From assembly GCF_900113005.1 (NCBI RefSeq), contig NZ_FONW01000015.1, forward strand, positions 1 through 64,000: a stretch of DNA of 64,000 bases, written 5' to 3'. Positions 19,350-28,423 of this stretch are shown here, piece after piece; position 1 is the stretch's first letter; every line of letters begins with the position of its first letter. The position numbers and the translations under genes are program-made. Origin of the DNA: Sunxiuqinia elliptica (GTDB lineage Bacteria > Bacteroidota > Bacteroidia > Bacteroidales > Prolixibacteraceae). A model generated the notes under the pieces. It worked only from the letters and a program-made list of their open reading frames with translations, did no database searches and was not told the origin of the DNA.

Positions 19350-22300
19350 TTAATCCAATGTCACACTTAATCCCAATCCGCGTAATTCGTGGAGCAGTAC
19401 ATTCAATGATTCAGGAATACCTGCCTGTGGCATCGGCTCACCTTTAACAATTGATTCGTATGCTTTAGCACGACCCAGCACGTCGTCAGACTTCACTGTC
19501 AGAATTTCCTGAAGAATATGCGATGCACCAAATGCTTCAAGTGCCCAAACTTCCATCTCACCAAAACGCTGACCACCAAACTGTGCTTTACCTCCAAGAG
19601 GCTGCTGGGTAATCAAAGAGTATGGTCCGATCGAACGGGCGTGCATTTTATCTTCAACCATGTGTCCCAGTTTCAACATGTAGATAATACCCACTGTTGC
19701 TGGTTGATCAAATGGTTCACCTGTTTCTCCATCGTGAAGAGTTGCTTTACCGTATGCTGGCACACCTGCTTTTTCAGTATATTCTGTTACTTCTTCAAGA
19801 GTTGCTCCATCGAAAATTGGCGTTGCAAATTTCAATCCCAATTCTTTTCCGGCCCATCCTAAAACAGTTTCATAAATCTGTCCAAGGTTCATCCTCGAAG
19901 GTACCCCCAGTGGGTTCAACACAATATCAACCGGTGTTCCATCTGGCAAGAAAGGCATATCTTCATCACGTACAATACGCGAAACAATACCTTTGTTACC
20001 GTGACGACCTGCCATCTTATCTCCAATTTGAAGTTTACGTTTCTTCGCAACGTATACTTTAGCCAATTGAATAATTCCTGCAGGTAGCTCATCTCCAATC
20101 GTTACATTGTAACGTTTACGACGAGCAACGGCTTCATGTTCTTTATATTTCTGGATATAGTTGACTACCAACTTAAAGATCAGCTCATTTTTAGCTTGAT
20201 CAGTTGTCCACTTACTTGGATTAACGGTTAAGTAATCAATCTCTTGCAATTGCTTCAATGTAAACTTAACACCTTTAGGAATAATATCGCCACCGTAGTA
20301 GTCTTTTACTCCCTGACTGGTTTTCCCGTTCACCAATGAGAACAACTTATCTTCCAATTTAGCACGTAAGCCAGTTACAGCGCGATCCAATTCTTCATCG
20401 ATCTGGTCGAGCAATGGCTTCGTAGCTAATTTCCCTTTCTTATCTTTTACTACACGAGAGAAAAGCTTCTTATCGATAACAACCCCCTTCAAGGATGGAG
20501 AAGCTTTCAACGATGCATCTTTTACATCACCAGCTTTATCCCCAAAGATTGCACGCAACAACTTTTCTTCCGGAGAAGGATCCGATTCTCCCTTAGGAGT
20601 AATCTTACCGATCATGATGTCGCCCGGCTTCACATTCGCACCAACGCGAATCAAACCAGCTTCATCCAAGTTACGTGTAGCTTCCTCGCTTACGTTAGGA
20701 ATATCTGAAGTGAACTCTTCAACTCCTCGCTTGGTATCACGCACTTCCAATGAATACTCATCAACGTGAATTGAAGTGAAGATATCTTCACGCACAACGC
20801 GCTCAGAAATCACAATCGCATCCTCGTAGTTATATCCCTGCCAAGGCATGAAGGCAACTTTCAGGTTACGTCCCAGAGCAAGTTCTCCTCCCTCTGTTGC
20901 ATACCCTTCAGTCAACACCTGCCCTTTTTCAACCCGCTGTCCTTTCACAACAATTGGTTTCAAATCAAGGACAGTACCTTGGTTGGTTTTCTGATATTTT
21001 GGTAATTTGTAAGAAACAACTTCAGGATTGAAGTTTACAAACTTCTCATCATCCGTCATGTCGTACCGAACAATTACTTCTTTAGCATCAACATAGTCAA
21101 TTACACCTTCTCCAGTAGCTGAGAACAAAACGCGTGAATCACGAGCTGCGCTTCCTTCCAATCCAGTTCCTACAATCGGAGCTTCTGGACGTAACAATGG
21201 AACCGCCTGACGCATCATATTAGATCCCATCAATGCGCGGTTAGCATCATCATGCTCCAGGAAGGTAATCAAAGAAGCCGCAACAGAAGCAATCTGGTTA
21301 GGGCCAACGTCCATCAACTCAACTTCTTCCCGTTCAACAACAGGATAGTCACCTTCCAAACGAGCTTTTACCTTTTGATTTACGAAGTAACCTTCGTCAT
21401 CAATTGGCGCATTCGCCTGAGCGATAATCTTTCCTTCTTCTTCCTCTGCGGTCAGGTATACAACGCCGTCTTCCGACAGGTCAACCTGTCCGTTAACAAC
21501 TTTTCGGTATGGTGTAGCGATAAATCCAAGATCAGTAACCTTGGCGAAAACACACAATGAAGAAATCAAACCAATGTTTGGTCCTTCCGGTGTTTCAATC
21601 GGACATAAACGTCCGTAGTGAGTAAAGTGAACGTCACGAACCTCGAAACCGGCACGCTCACGAGACAAACCTCCTGGTCCTAATGCTGACATACGACGTT
21701 TGTGCGTCATCTCAGCCAAGGGGTTGGTTTGGTCCATAAATTGCGAAAGCGCGTTGGTTCCAAAGAATGAATTAATAACCGATGACAATGTTTTTGAGTT
21801 AATCAAATCAATCGGCGTAAACACCTCATTGTCCCGAACATTCATTCGTTCACGAATCGTCCGTGCCATACGTGCTAAACCAACACCAAATTGGTTAAAC
21901 ATCTGTTCACCAACTGTACGAACACGACGGTTACTCAAGTGGTCAATATCATCAACATCCGTTTTGGCATTCACCAACTGAATCAAATACTTGATGATTT
22001 CAATAATATCTTCTTTCGTTAGTACCTGCGTATCCATGTCAATATTCAGGCCTAACTTCTTGTTGATACGGTAACGTCCTACTTCTCCTAAGTCGTAACG
22101 CTTTTCGGAGAAGAACAATTTATCAATTACGTCACGGGCTGTAGCCTCATCTGGCGGTTCAGCATTCCGCAACTGACGATAAATGTGCAATACGGCTTCT
22201 TTTTCCGAGTTACACGGGTCTTTTTGAAGCGTATTATATATGATGGCAAAATCTTGCAAATTCTGGTCTTCCTTATGTAGCAAGATTGTTTTTGCTCCTG

Positions 22301-23162
22301 AATCCAGAATTTCTTCAATATGATCATTTTCAATCACCGTTTCACGGTCGATGATCACTTCGTTTCGTTCAATTGAAACAACTTCTCCGGTGTCCTCATC
22401 AACAAAATCTTCTACCCAGGTTTTCAAAACACGGGCAGCAAGCCTTCTTCCTACAACTTTCTTCAATCCGGATTTGGATACTTTAATTTCATCAGCCAGT
22501 CCAAAGATTTCTAAAATATCTTTGTCGCTTTCGTATCCGATGGCCCGCAACAAGGTTGTTACAGGTAATTTCTTTTTACGGTCGATATAAGCAAACATGA
22601 CAGAATTGATGTCTGTCGCGAATTCGATCCATGACCCTTTGAACGGGATAATACGTGCCGAATAAAGTTTAGTACCATTAGCGTGCAAACTTTGTCCGAA
22701 GAAAACCCCTGGCGAACGGTGTAGCTGAGAAACGACAACGCGCTCTGCTCCGTTAATCACGAAAGTTCCCCTTTCAGTCATATAAGGAACGGTTCCCAGA
22801 TAAACATCCTGAATAACCGTGTCGAAATCTTCGTGCTCGGGATCTGTACAGTACAATTTTAATTTTGCCTTAAGCGGTACGCTAAAGGTTAAACCTCGTT
22901 CGATACATTCTTCTATCGAGTACCTCGGCGGGTCAACCTGGTAATCAAGAAATTCTAAAACGAAGTTATTTCGAGTATCCGTGATTGGGAAGTTCTCTTC
23001 AAAAACCTTGTACAAGCCTTCGCTCTTTCTATTTTCCGGCATGGTAGCCATCTGAAAGAAATCGATAAACGATTTAACTTGAACCTCCAGGAAATCAGGA
23101 TAATCAAATTTAGTTTTTGTGGACGAGAAACTAATTCTCTGATTTTCAGTATTTAACGACAT
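19350..23162 (-). CDS. rpoB: DNA-directed RNA polymerase subunit beta
   Basis: Second-largest RNA polymerase subunit, 1270 residues. The rifampicin-binding cluster ([47 protein letters not shown]) is intact with the wild-type-like pattern, and the C-terminal block [16 protein letters not shown] and [27 protein letters not shown] is complete. It is preceded by a hairpin in the rplL-rpoB gap that may tune rpoBC output relative to ribosomal proteins. Confidence 0.98.
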   Translation of the reverse strand: MSLNTENQRISFSSTKTKFDYPDFLEVQVKSFIDFFQMATMPENRKSEGLYKVFEENFPITDTRNNFVLEFLDYQVDPPRYSIEECIERGLTFSVPLKAKLKLYCTDPEHEDFDTVIQDVYLGTVPYMTERGTFVINGAERVVVSQLHRSPGVFFGQSLHANGTKLYSARIIPFKGSWIEFATDINSVMFAYIDRKKKLPVTTLLRAIGYESDKDILEIFGLADEIKVSKSGLKKVVGRRLAARVLKTWVEDFVDEDTGEVVSIERNEVIIDRETVIENDHIEEILDSGAKTILLHKEDQNLQDFAIIYNTLQKDPCNSEKEAVLHIYRQLRNAEPPDEATARDVIDKLFFSEKRYDLGEVGRYRINKKLGLNIDMDTQVLTKEDIIEIIKYLIQLVNAKTDVDDIDHLSNRRVRTVGEQMFNQFGVGLARMARTIRERMNVRDNEVFTPIDLINSKTLSSVINSFFGTNALSQFMDQTNPLAEMTHKRRMSALGPGGLSRERAGFEVRDVHFTHYGRLCPIETPEGPNIGLISSLCVFAKVTDLGFIATPYRKVVNGQVDLSEDGVVYLTAEEEEGKIIAQANAPIDDEGYFVNQKVKARLEGDYPVVEREEVELMDVGPNQIASVAASLITFLEHDDANRALMGSNMMRQAVPLLRPEAPIVGTGLEGSAARDSRVLFSATGEGVIDYVDAKEVIVRYDMTDDEKFVNFNPEVVSYKLPKYQKTNQGTVLDLKPIVVKGQRVEKGQVLTEGYATEGGELALGRNLKVAFMPWQGYNYEDAIVISERVVREDIFTSIHVDEYSLEVRDTKRGVEEFTSDIPNVSEEATRNLDEAGLIRVGANVKPGDIMIGKITPKGESDPSPEEKLLRAIFGDKAGDVKDASLKASPSLKGVVIDKKLFSRVVKDKKGKLATKPLLDQIDEELDRAVTGLRAKLEDKLFSLVNGKTSQGVKDYYGGDIIPKGVKFTLKQLQEIDYLTVNPSKWTTDQAKNELIFKLVVNYIQKYKEHEAVARRKRYNVTIGDELPAGIIQLAKVYVAKKRKLQIGDKMAGRHGNKGIVSRIVRDEDMPFLPDGTPVDIVLNPLGVPSRMNLGQIYETVLGWAGKELGLKFATPIFDGATLEEVTEYTEKAGVPAYGKATLHDGETGEPFDQPATVGIIYMLKLGHMVEDKMHARSIGPYSLITQQPLGGKAQFGGQRFGEMEVWALEAFGASHILQEILTVKSDDVLGRAKAYESIVKGEPMPQAGIPESLNVLLHELRGLGLSVTLD

Positions 23163-23202
23163 GTATCAACAAGATTAAGTGAACTTAATACGTAAATATA
23201 CA

Positions 23203-23238
23203 AAAAGGCTTAGAACCCCACGTAAGTGAGGTTCTAAA
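23203..23238 (-). terminator. Hairpin with T-tract between rplL and rpoB (possible attenuator)
   Basis: Minus strand: TTAGAACC-T-CAC, loop TTAC, GTG-G-GGTTCTAA, then GCCTTTTT. This is a 12-position stem with one mismatch and a short T-run in the gap between the ribosomal protein genes and rpoBC. The position parallels the partial terminator and RNase III site between rplL and rpoB in E. coli, so it may be an attenuator or processing site rather than a full stop. Confidence 0.6.
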
Positions 23239-23272
23239 CCACTACAGACCATTCATAAAGGTCTTAAGTCTC

Positions 23273-23653
23273 TTATTTAAGTTCAACTTCAGCTCCAGCT
23301 TCTTCTAACTGAGTTTTCAACGCTTCTGCTTCGTCTTTAGAAACTTTTTCTTTGATGGCTTTAGGTGCTCCGTCAACAACTTCTTTTGCTTCTTTAAGAC
23401 CTAATCCAGTCAATTCTTTAACCAACTTAACAACTGCTAATTTTGAACCACCAGCTGATTTCAAGATTACATCGAATTCAGTTTGCTCAGCAGCACCACC
23501 TTCTTCACCACCAGCGGCAGCAGGTCCAGCAACAGCTACAGCAGCAGCTGCAGGCTCGATTCCATATTCTTCTTTTAAAATGTCAGCTAATTCATTGACG
23601 TCTTTTACAGTCAAGTTTACTAACTCTTCTGCAAGTGCTTTTAAATCTGCCAT
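23273..23653 (-). CDS. rplL: 50S ribosomal protein L7/L12
   Basis: Stalk protein that recruits translation GTPases. The 126 residues comprise the N-terminal dimerization helix region, an Ala-rich hinge (about 34-55), and the C-terminal domain with [34 protein letters not shown]. It follows rplJ by 37 bp. Confidence 0.97.
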   Translation of the reverse strand: MADLKALAEELVNLTVKDVNELADILKEEYGIEPAAAAVAVAGPAAAGGEEGGAAEQTEFDVILKSAGGSKLAVVKLVKELTGLGLKEAKEVVDGAPKAIKEKVSKDEAEALKTQLEEAGAEVELK

Positions 23654-23690
23654 TTTCTCTAATTTTTATGCTATAAAATTGTAACTAAAT

Positions 23691-24209
23691 TTATTCTTTT
23701 TCTGAAAGTGTCTGAAGGATACCATGGATTTTGTTTCCACCTGATTGCAATTGACCAACAACTGTTTTCATTGGTGATTGTAACAGGGCAACCAAATCGC
23801 CAAGTAATTCGTCCTTAGACTTGATTGTGGCTAACACATCCAATTGGTTTTCACCCACATAAACTGATTCTTCAACATACGCTGCTTTTAAAACAGGCTT
23901 GTCGTGTTCTTTAGTGAACTGCTTAATCACTTTAGCAGGGGTATTTCCAACTTCACAAAACATGATGGAAGTATTACCCTTGAGAGTTTCGTAAAGCTCT
24001 TCAGTATTCTTTTCTGAATTTTCCAAAGCTTTACGCAATAGTGTATTCTTAACTACAACCAGCTTTACATCTTTAGTAAAACATAGGCGCCTTAAACTAC
24101 TTGAGTCTTCTGCATTCAGGTCAGCAATGTCGGCTAGGTAAAAATGATTGTAAGAGTTGATCTGTTCAGTCAGATTATCAATAATCGCTAATTTTTCTGA
24201 TCTTTTCAT
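23691..24209 (-). CDS. rplJ: 50S ribosomal protein L10
   Basis: Anchors L7/L12 dimers to the ribosome. The 172-residue protein starts KRSEKLAIIDNLTEQINSYNHFYLADI and contains the VVKNTLLRKAL and SPMKTVVGQLQSG blocks of L10. It lies between rplA (14 bp upstream) and rplL. Confidence 0.97.
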   Translation of the reverse strand: MKRSEKLAIIDNLTEQINSYNHFYLADIADLNAEDSSSLRRLCFTKDVKLVVVKNTLLRKALENSEKNTEELYETLKGNTSIMFCEVGNTPAKVIKQFTKEHDKPVLKAAYVEESVYVGENQLDVLATIKSKDELLGDLVALLQSPMKTVVGQLQSGGNKIHGILQTLSEKE

Positions 24210-24223
24210 CTTGCAATATTTTA

Positions 24224-24919
24224 CTAGTCAGTAACTGACTTAGGTTCAACTTGAATTCCAGGACTCATTGTGCTTGACAGGTAAATACTTTTAACGTAAG
24301 TACCTTTTGCTGCAGTCGGTTTCAGTTTGTTGATTGTGCTCATAAACTCTTGGGCGTTCTCAACGATCTTATCAGCAGTAAATGATACTTTACCGATTGA
24401 TGTGTGAACGATTCCGAATTTATCAACTTTAAAATCAATTTTACCTTGTTTAACTTCAGCAACAGCTTTGCCTACTTCCATAGTCACGGTTCCGCTTTTT
24501 GGGTTTGGCATCAAGCCTCTGGGACCTAAAACCCGACCTAACGGGCCAACTTTTCCCATAACTGGTGGCATTGTAATCACAACGTCAAAATCAGTCCAAC
24601 CACCTTTGATTTTGTCGATCATATCGTCCAAACCAACGTAGTCAGCACCTGCTTCTTTCGCTTCCGCTTCTTTGTCGGGAGTTACCAAAGCAAGTACGCG
24701 AACTTCTTTCCCAGTTCCATGGGGTAAAGATACAACGCCTCTAACCATCTGATTAGCTTTTCTCGGGTCAACTCCAAGACGAACGTCTATATCAATCGAA
24801 GCGTCAAATTTTGTGAAAGTAATTTCTTTCAACAAAGAAGCAGCTTCTTCTAATGAATAGACCTTATCTTTTTCGAGTTTTTCCTGAGCAAGCTTTCTAT
24901 TTTTTGTAATTCTGCCCAT
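24224..24919 (-). CDS. rplA: 50S ribosomal protein L1
   Basis: Binds 23S rRNA at the L1 stalk and, in many bacteria, represses its own operon. The 231 residues include [13 protein letters not shown], the [18 protein letters not shown] signature and the C-terminal [11 protein letters not shown]. It starts 14 bp after rplK. Confidence 0.97.
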   Translation of the reverse strand: MGRITKNRKLAQEKLEKDKVYSLEEAASLLKEITFTKFDASIDIDVRLGVDPRKANQMVRGVVSLPHGTGKEVRVLALVTPDKEAEAKEAGADYVGLDDMIDKIKGGWTDFDVVITMPPVMGKVGPLGRVLGPRGLMPNPKSGTVTMEVGKAVAEVKQGKIDFKVDKFGIVHTSIGKVSFTADKIVENAQEFMSTINKLKPTAAKGTYVKSIYLSSTMSPGIQVEPKSVTD

Positions 24920-24933
24920 TTTAAAAATTTTAA

Positions 24934-25377
24934 TTAGTTATTAGATGGAAATTCACCTGTTACGTTAATTCCCATACTTCTGGCAGTACCAGCAACCATT
25001 TTCATAGCAGATTCCACGGTGAAACAGTTCAAGTCAGACATTTTTGATTCAGCAATCTGTTTAACCTGATCCCAGCTTACTTTAGCCACTTTTTTTACGT
25101 GTGGCTCAGCTGATCCTGATTTCACTTTAGCGGCTTCAAGCAATTGAACGGCTACTGGGGGTTGTTTAATTACAAAATCAAACGATTTATCTGCATATAC
25201 AGTAATGATTACTGGAAGCACCTTACCAGCCAACTCTTGTGTCCGGCCGTTAAACTGCTTGCAGAACTGCATAATATTAACCCCTTTGGCACCTAATGCT
25301 GGTCCTACCGGAGGTGAAGGGTTAGCTGCACCCCCCTTAATTTGTAACTTAATTAATCCAGCAACTTCTTTAGCCAT
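24934..25377 (-). CDS. rplK: 50S ribosomal protein L11
   Basis: Forms the GTPase-associated centre with 23S rRNA. The 147-residue protein has the [33 protein letters not shown]-terminus and the C-terminal RNA-binding domain with [11 protein letters not shown]. It starts 22 bp after nusG. Confidence 0.97.
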   Translation of the reverse strand: MAKEVAGLIKLQIKGGAANPSPPVGPALGAKGVNIMQFCKQFNGRTQELAGKVLPVIITVYADKSFDFVIKQPPVAVQLLEAAKVKSGSAEPHVKKVAKVSWDQVKQIAESKMSDLNCFTVESAMKMVAGTARSMGINVTGEFPSNN

Positions 25378-25399
25378 AATAAAATCAATAAAAATTTAA

Positions 25400-25948
25400 C
25401 TACTCCTTTTCAACTTGCATAAAGCTAAGTTCCAAGGGTGTTTTACGTCCAAAAATTTTGACCATCACTTTCAACTTCTTCTTCTCCTCATTGATTTCCT
25501 CAATGATTCCGTTGAATCCATTAAAAGGACCGTCAGTAACTTTCACTGTTTCTCCAACCACGTAAGGAATGTTAATTTCCTCATCGTTTTCGGCCATTTC
25601 ATCAACCCTACCTAAGATACGATTAACTTCAGACTGGCGCATAGGAACAGGATCTCCTCCTTTGGTGTCACCTAAGAATCCGATCACGTTGGTAATATTT
25701 TTCAACATGTGTGGAATCTCACCTACCAGAGCAGCTTCGATCAAAAGATAACCGGGGAAGAAGTTACGCTCTTTGCTTACTTTTTTCCCGTTACGAATTT
25801 GATACACCTTTTCCGTTGGAATCAAAACCTGTGAAACGTACTCTTGAAGTCCAGCATTTGCAATTTCGCTTTCGATATATTCTTTTACCTTCTTCTCTTT
25901 TCCTCCAATAGTCCTAAGAACATACCACTTCTTTACAATTTCGCTCAT
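25400..25948 (-). CDS. nusG: Transcription termination/antitermination protein NusG
   Basis: Binds RNA polymerase and couples transcription to translation or Rho. The 182 residues have the NGN domain (KKWYVLRTIGGKEKKVKEYIE, then FFPGYLLIE) and a C-terminal KOW domain (VGETVKVTDGPFNGFNGIIEEINEEKKKLKVMVKIFGRKTPLELSF). I chose the ATG at 25948 because GGAG sits 5 nt upstream; an in-frame TTG at 25960 is embedded in that Shine-Dalgarno region and is unlikely to be the start. It begins 17 bp after secE. Confidence 0.95.
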   Translation of the reverse strand: MSEIVKKWYVLRTIGGKEKKVKEYIESEIANAGLQEYVSQVLIPTEKVYQIRNGKKVSKERNFFPGYLLIEAALVGEIPHMLKNITNVIGFLGDTKGGDPVPMRQSEVNRILGRVDEMAENDEEINIPYVVGETVKVTDGPFNGFNGIIEEINEEKKKLKVMVKIFGRKTPLELSFMQVEKE

Positions 25949-25965
25949 GTCGATCTCCAATCGTA

Positions 25966-26157
25966 TTAGTAAAATAAACTGTACACAAAGTTCATAATGG
26001 TCTCAAAAGAGATATCCATTAAGAATACAATAAGTGCTATAATAAAGGAAGCAACCATCACGATAAATGCACTATTCTGCAACTCTTTCCAAGTTGGCCA
26101 AGAAACTTTATGAACAAGCTCATTATAAGCCTCTTCGAAATAGATTTTAAGTTTCAT
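25966..26157 (-). CDS. secE: Preprotein translocase subunit SecE
   Basis: Clamp subunit of the SecYEG channel. The 63-residue single-transmembrane form has the conserved amphipathic start KIYFEEAYNELVHKVSWPTWKELQNSA and one helix (about 30-55). It is upstream of nusG in the standard order. The gap between secE and tuf contains a degenerate tRNA-like element. Confidence 0.95.
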   Translation of the reverse strand: MKLKIYFEEAYNELVHKVSWPTWKELQNSAFIVMVASFIIALIVFLMDISFETIMNFVYSLFY

Positions 26158-26179
26158 TTTTGTGTGTTTTTTTTAGTTG

Positions 26180-26246
26180 CTCGGACGGCAGGAAATCGAA
26201 CCTGCTTTATTAAACACATAAAAACTCCCTTTTGAGTTTCATCCGA
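26180..26246 (-). other. Degenerate tRNA-like element in the usual tRNA-Trp position
   Basis: On the minus strand, TCGGATG and CGTCCGA pair as a 7-bp acceptor stem (one G-U), and directly inside the 3' strand lies a T-arm, GCAGG-TTCGATTT-CCTGC. Between them a 4-bp ACTC/GAGT hairpin (6-nt loop) and a 5-bp TTTAT/ATAAA hairpin with loop GTGTTTA (T at position 33, 'anticodon' GTT) can form, so a 66-nt cloverleaf is possible. The T-loop has 8 nt instead of 7 and the variable loop is absent. Bacteroidota usually have tRNA-Trp (CCA) here; no CCA anticodon is present. I read it as a decayed tRNA, function unproven. Confidence 0.4.
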
Positions 26247-26278
26247 AAAGAGTCCCGAACCTCGGGGCTCGGGACTTC
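26245..26278 (-). terminator. Rho-independent terminator after tuf
   Basis: Minus strand: AGTCCCGA pairs with TCGGGACT over a 10-nt loop and is followed by CTTTT, about 20 bp after the tuf stop. It would separate the tRNA-tuf transcript from secE-nusG. Confidence 0.7.
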
Positions 26279-26298
26279 TTATTATTTAGTTTCTTGTA

Positions 26299-27486
26299 CT
26301 ATTCAAGAATTTCAGTTACCTGTCCAGCACCTACTGTACGTCCACCTTCGCGGATTGCAAAACGTAGACCAGTATTCAAGGCTACAGGGTAAATCAAGTT
26401 AACAGTGATGGTAACGTTATCACCTGGCATTACCATTTCACGTCCTTCTTCCAAAGTAATCTCACCAGTTACGTCAAGCGTACGCAAGTAGAACTGAGGA
26501 CGGTATTTGTTATGGAATGGAGTGTGACGTCCACCTTCTTCTTTTTTCAATACGTAAACCTCAGCTTTGAATTTCGTGTGAGGAGTGATTGAACCTGGCT
26601 TAGCCAAAATTTGACCACGCTTGATCTCTTTTTTGTCAACACCACGAAGCAACAAACCAACGTTGTCTCCAGCTTGACCATCATCTAAGATCTTACGGAA
26701 CATCTCAACACCAGTACATACAGTCTTACGACCTTCAGCACCTAAACCAATCAACTGAAGCTCATCACCTGTGTGAACAACACCAGTTTCGATACGACCA
26801 GTTGCAACTGTACCACGACCAGTAATAGAGAATACATCTTCAACAGGCATCAAGAATGGCTTGTCAATATCACGTGGAGGAAGTGGAATCCAAGTATCAC
26901 AAGCTTCCATCAATTCCATCACTTTTGCTTCCCACTCTGGTTCTCCGTTCAATGCACCAAGTGCAGAACCTTGAATTACAGGAGCGTTATCACCATCGAA
27001 TTCGTAGAAATCCAACAATTCACGAATTTCCATTTCAACAAGCTCTAACAATTCTGGATCTTCCACCATGTCAACTTTGTTCATGAAAACAACCAGTTTA
27101 GGTACGTTTACCTGACGAGCCAACAAGATGTGTTCGCGTGTTTGAGGCATAGGACCATCAGTAGCAGCTACTACAATAATAGCACCGTCCATCTGAGCAG
27201 CACCAGTTACCATGTTTTTAACGTAATCCGCGTGACCAGGACAGTCAACGTGCGCGTAGTGACGCGTAGCTGTTTGGTACTCAACGTGAGCAGTATTAAT
27301 AGTAATACCACGCTCTTTTTCTTCTGGAGCACTGTCGATAGAATCGAATGATTTCACTTCAGAGTGTCCATGTTTTGCTAATACTGTAGTAATAGCAGCT
27401 GTCAGGGTAGTTTTACCGTGGTCAACGTGGCCGATAGTACCAATGTTCACATGGTCTTTATCCCTGTTAAAATGTTCTTTAGCCAT
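26299..27486 (-). CDS. tuf: Elongation factor Tu
   Basis: GTPase that delivers aminoacyl-tRNA to the ribosome. The 395 residues have P-loop GHVDHGKTT (about 19-27), switch [18 protein letters not shown] and the C-terminal domain ending [14 protein letters not shown]. Codon use is strongly biased toward a few preferred codons, as expected for high expression. It lies directly downstream of four tRNAs, the conserved Bacteroidota arrangement. Confidence 0.98.
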   Translation of the reverse strand: MAKEHFNRDKDHVNIGTIGHVDHGKTTLTAAITTVLAKHGHSEVKSFDSIDSAPEEKERGITINTAHVEYQTATRHYAHVDCPGHADYVKNMVTGAAQMDGAIIVVAATDGPMPQTREHILLARQVNVPKLVVFMNKVDMVEDPELLELVEMEIRELLDFYEFDGDNAPVIQGSALGALNGEPEWEAKVMELMEACDTWIPLPPRDIDKPFLMPVEDVFSITGRGTVATGRIETGVVHTGDELQLIGLGAEGRKTVCTGVEMFRKILDDGQAGDNVGLLLRGVDKKEIKRGQILAKPGSITPHTKFKAEVYVLKKEEGGRHTPFHNKYRPQFYLRTLDVTGEITLEEGREMVMPGDNVTITVNLIYPVALNTGLRFAIREGGRTVGAGQVTEILE

Positions 27487-27529
27487 AACTCGTAATTATT
27501 AATTTTCTTTTCTATTAATTTATCTTTAG

Positions 27530-27601
<72 letters not shown>

Positions 27602-27662
27602 CTTTTCGATCTTACAGTCCAAAAAAATGACTACTAAATTAGTAATCATTTTTTTAAAGTTG

Positions 27663-27735
27663 AGCGGGAGACGGGATTCAAACCCGCGACCCTTAGCTTG
27701 GAAGGCTAATGCTCTATCAGCTGAGCTACTCCCGC
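27663..27735 (-). tRNA. tRNA-Gly (TCC)
   Basis: 73-nt cloverleaf with acceptor GCGGGAG/CTCCCGC, anticodon arm TTAGC-CTTCCAA-GCTAA (anticodon TCC) and T-arm GCGGG-TTTGAAT-CCCGT (one G-U pair). CCA not encoded. Confidence 0.95.
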
Positions 27736-27751
27736 AAATTTATCTTCACCG

Positions 27752-27834
27752 TGGGGAGAGCAGGATTCGAACCTACGAAGTCATAAGACAGCAGATTTAC
27801 AGTCTGCCCCAGTTGGCCACTTTGGTATCTCCCC
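27752..27834 (-). tRNA. tRNA-Tyr (GTA)
   Basis: 83-nt class II tRNA with a long variable arm, acceptor GGGGAGA/TCTCCCC, anticodon arm GCAGA-CTGTAAA-TCTGC (anticodon GTA) and T-loop TTCGAAT. Discriminator A. Confidence 0.95.
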
Positions 27835-27863
27835 AACAATATTTCTAAAGAACTTTTATTTTG

Positions 27864-27937
27864 AGCCGAATCTCAGATTCGAACTGAGGACCCCGAGATT
27901 ACAAATCACGTGCTCTGGCCAACTGAGCTAATTCGGC
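27864..27937 (-). tRNA. tRNA-Thr (TGT)
   Basis: 74-nt cloverleaf with acceptor GCCGAAT/ATTCGGC and T-arm CTCAG-TTCGAAT-CTGAG. The anticodon arm reads CGTGA-TTTGTAA-TCTCG (anticodon TGT) and has one T-T mismatch at the middle base pair (29/41). First of the tRNA cluster, transcribed from the promoter about 110 bp upstream. Confidence 0.93.
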
Positions 27938-28012
27938 AACATTTTCAAAACCTCTTTTCCCTTCTGCGACCACCCCAATAAAACCTGCTCATTGCGACCA
28001 AACCGCTGCAAG

Positions 28013-28028
28013 CCTTGATTAATCAAGG
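28013..28028 (-). promoter_or_regulatory. Perfect 16-bp palindrome in the tRNA-tuf leader
   Basis: CCTTGATTAATCAAGG is a perfect inverted repeat lying between the tRNA-tuf promoter and the first tRNA. It could be an operator or a small leader hairpin. No homology to a known operator is claimed. Confidence 0.35.
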
Positions 28029-28048
28029 ACTTGTCCGAAAAGGGTTTG

Positions 28049-28081
28049 CAAATGTATAAATATTTTCAATTAATCCACAAA
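28049..28081 (-). promoter_or_regulatory. Promoter of the tRNA-Thr/Tyr/Gly/Thr-tuf transcript
   Basis: Minus strand: TTTG, 21-nt spacer, TACATTTG, a full match to the TAnnTTTG -7 box. It lies between the raiA stop and the tRNA cluster and so would drive the tRNAs and tuf independently of raiA. Confidence 0.6.
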
Positions 28082-28101
28082 AAAAAATCTTTTTTTTGCA
28101 A

Positions 28102-28404
28102 TTATTTTTCCTTCAGTTTCTCCTTGAACTTAGTTAACTGTCGACGAATCGCGTCAGTAGCTAAATCAATAGCTTCTTCAAATGAGTCGGCTTCTTTTTT
28201 AGCGAACAAATATCCGTTTGATGGAATCGAAAGTTTAATCTCAGCTAACTTGTTTTCGGCAGTTTCTGGCTTCAATACTTTTAATGTTACTTCGGCTGAA
28301 ATAATTCCCTCAAAAAAAGTATCCAGTTTATTTATTTTCTTATTGGCAAAGGTTACCAATTTTTGATCTGGTGTAAAATGAACCGCATTCACATTAATGT
28401 TCAT
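28102..28404 (-). CDS. raiA: Ribosome hibernation-promoting factor, HPF/RaiA family
   Basis: Binds the 30S decoding region and stabilises or silences ribosomes in stationary phase. The 100-residue short form has MNINVNAVHFTPDQKLVTFANKKINKLDTFFEGIISAEVTLKVL and an ADSFEEAIDLATDAIRRQLTKFKEK helix. I chose the ATG at 28404 because GAGGAGG lies 8 nt upstream; a longer in-frame ORF extends 33 residues upstream into xerC and has no family similarity. It is 20 bp downstream of xerC. Confidence 0.94.
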   Translation of the reverse strand: MNINVNAVHFTPDQKLVTFANKKINKLDTFFEGIISAEVTLKVLKPETAENKLAEIKLSIPSNGYLFAKKEADSFEEAIDLATDAIRRQLTKFKEKLKEK

Positions 28405-28423
28405 AATTTTTCCTCCTCTTAAT

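Noticed and set aside
23352-23684. 110-codon ORF on the plus strand
   Set aside because: Antisense shadow of rplL; its composition arises from the Ala/Glu-rich rplL codons.
25949-25960. TTG start for nusG four codons upstream
   Set aside because: It overlaps a well-placed GGAG site, and the ATG at 25948 begins with the usual NusG residues.
26181-26206. Functional tRNA-Trp in the tuf-secE gap
   Set aside because: Acceptor and T-arm pieces are present but there is no CCA anticodon loop, so I report it as a degenerate tRNA-like element only.
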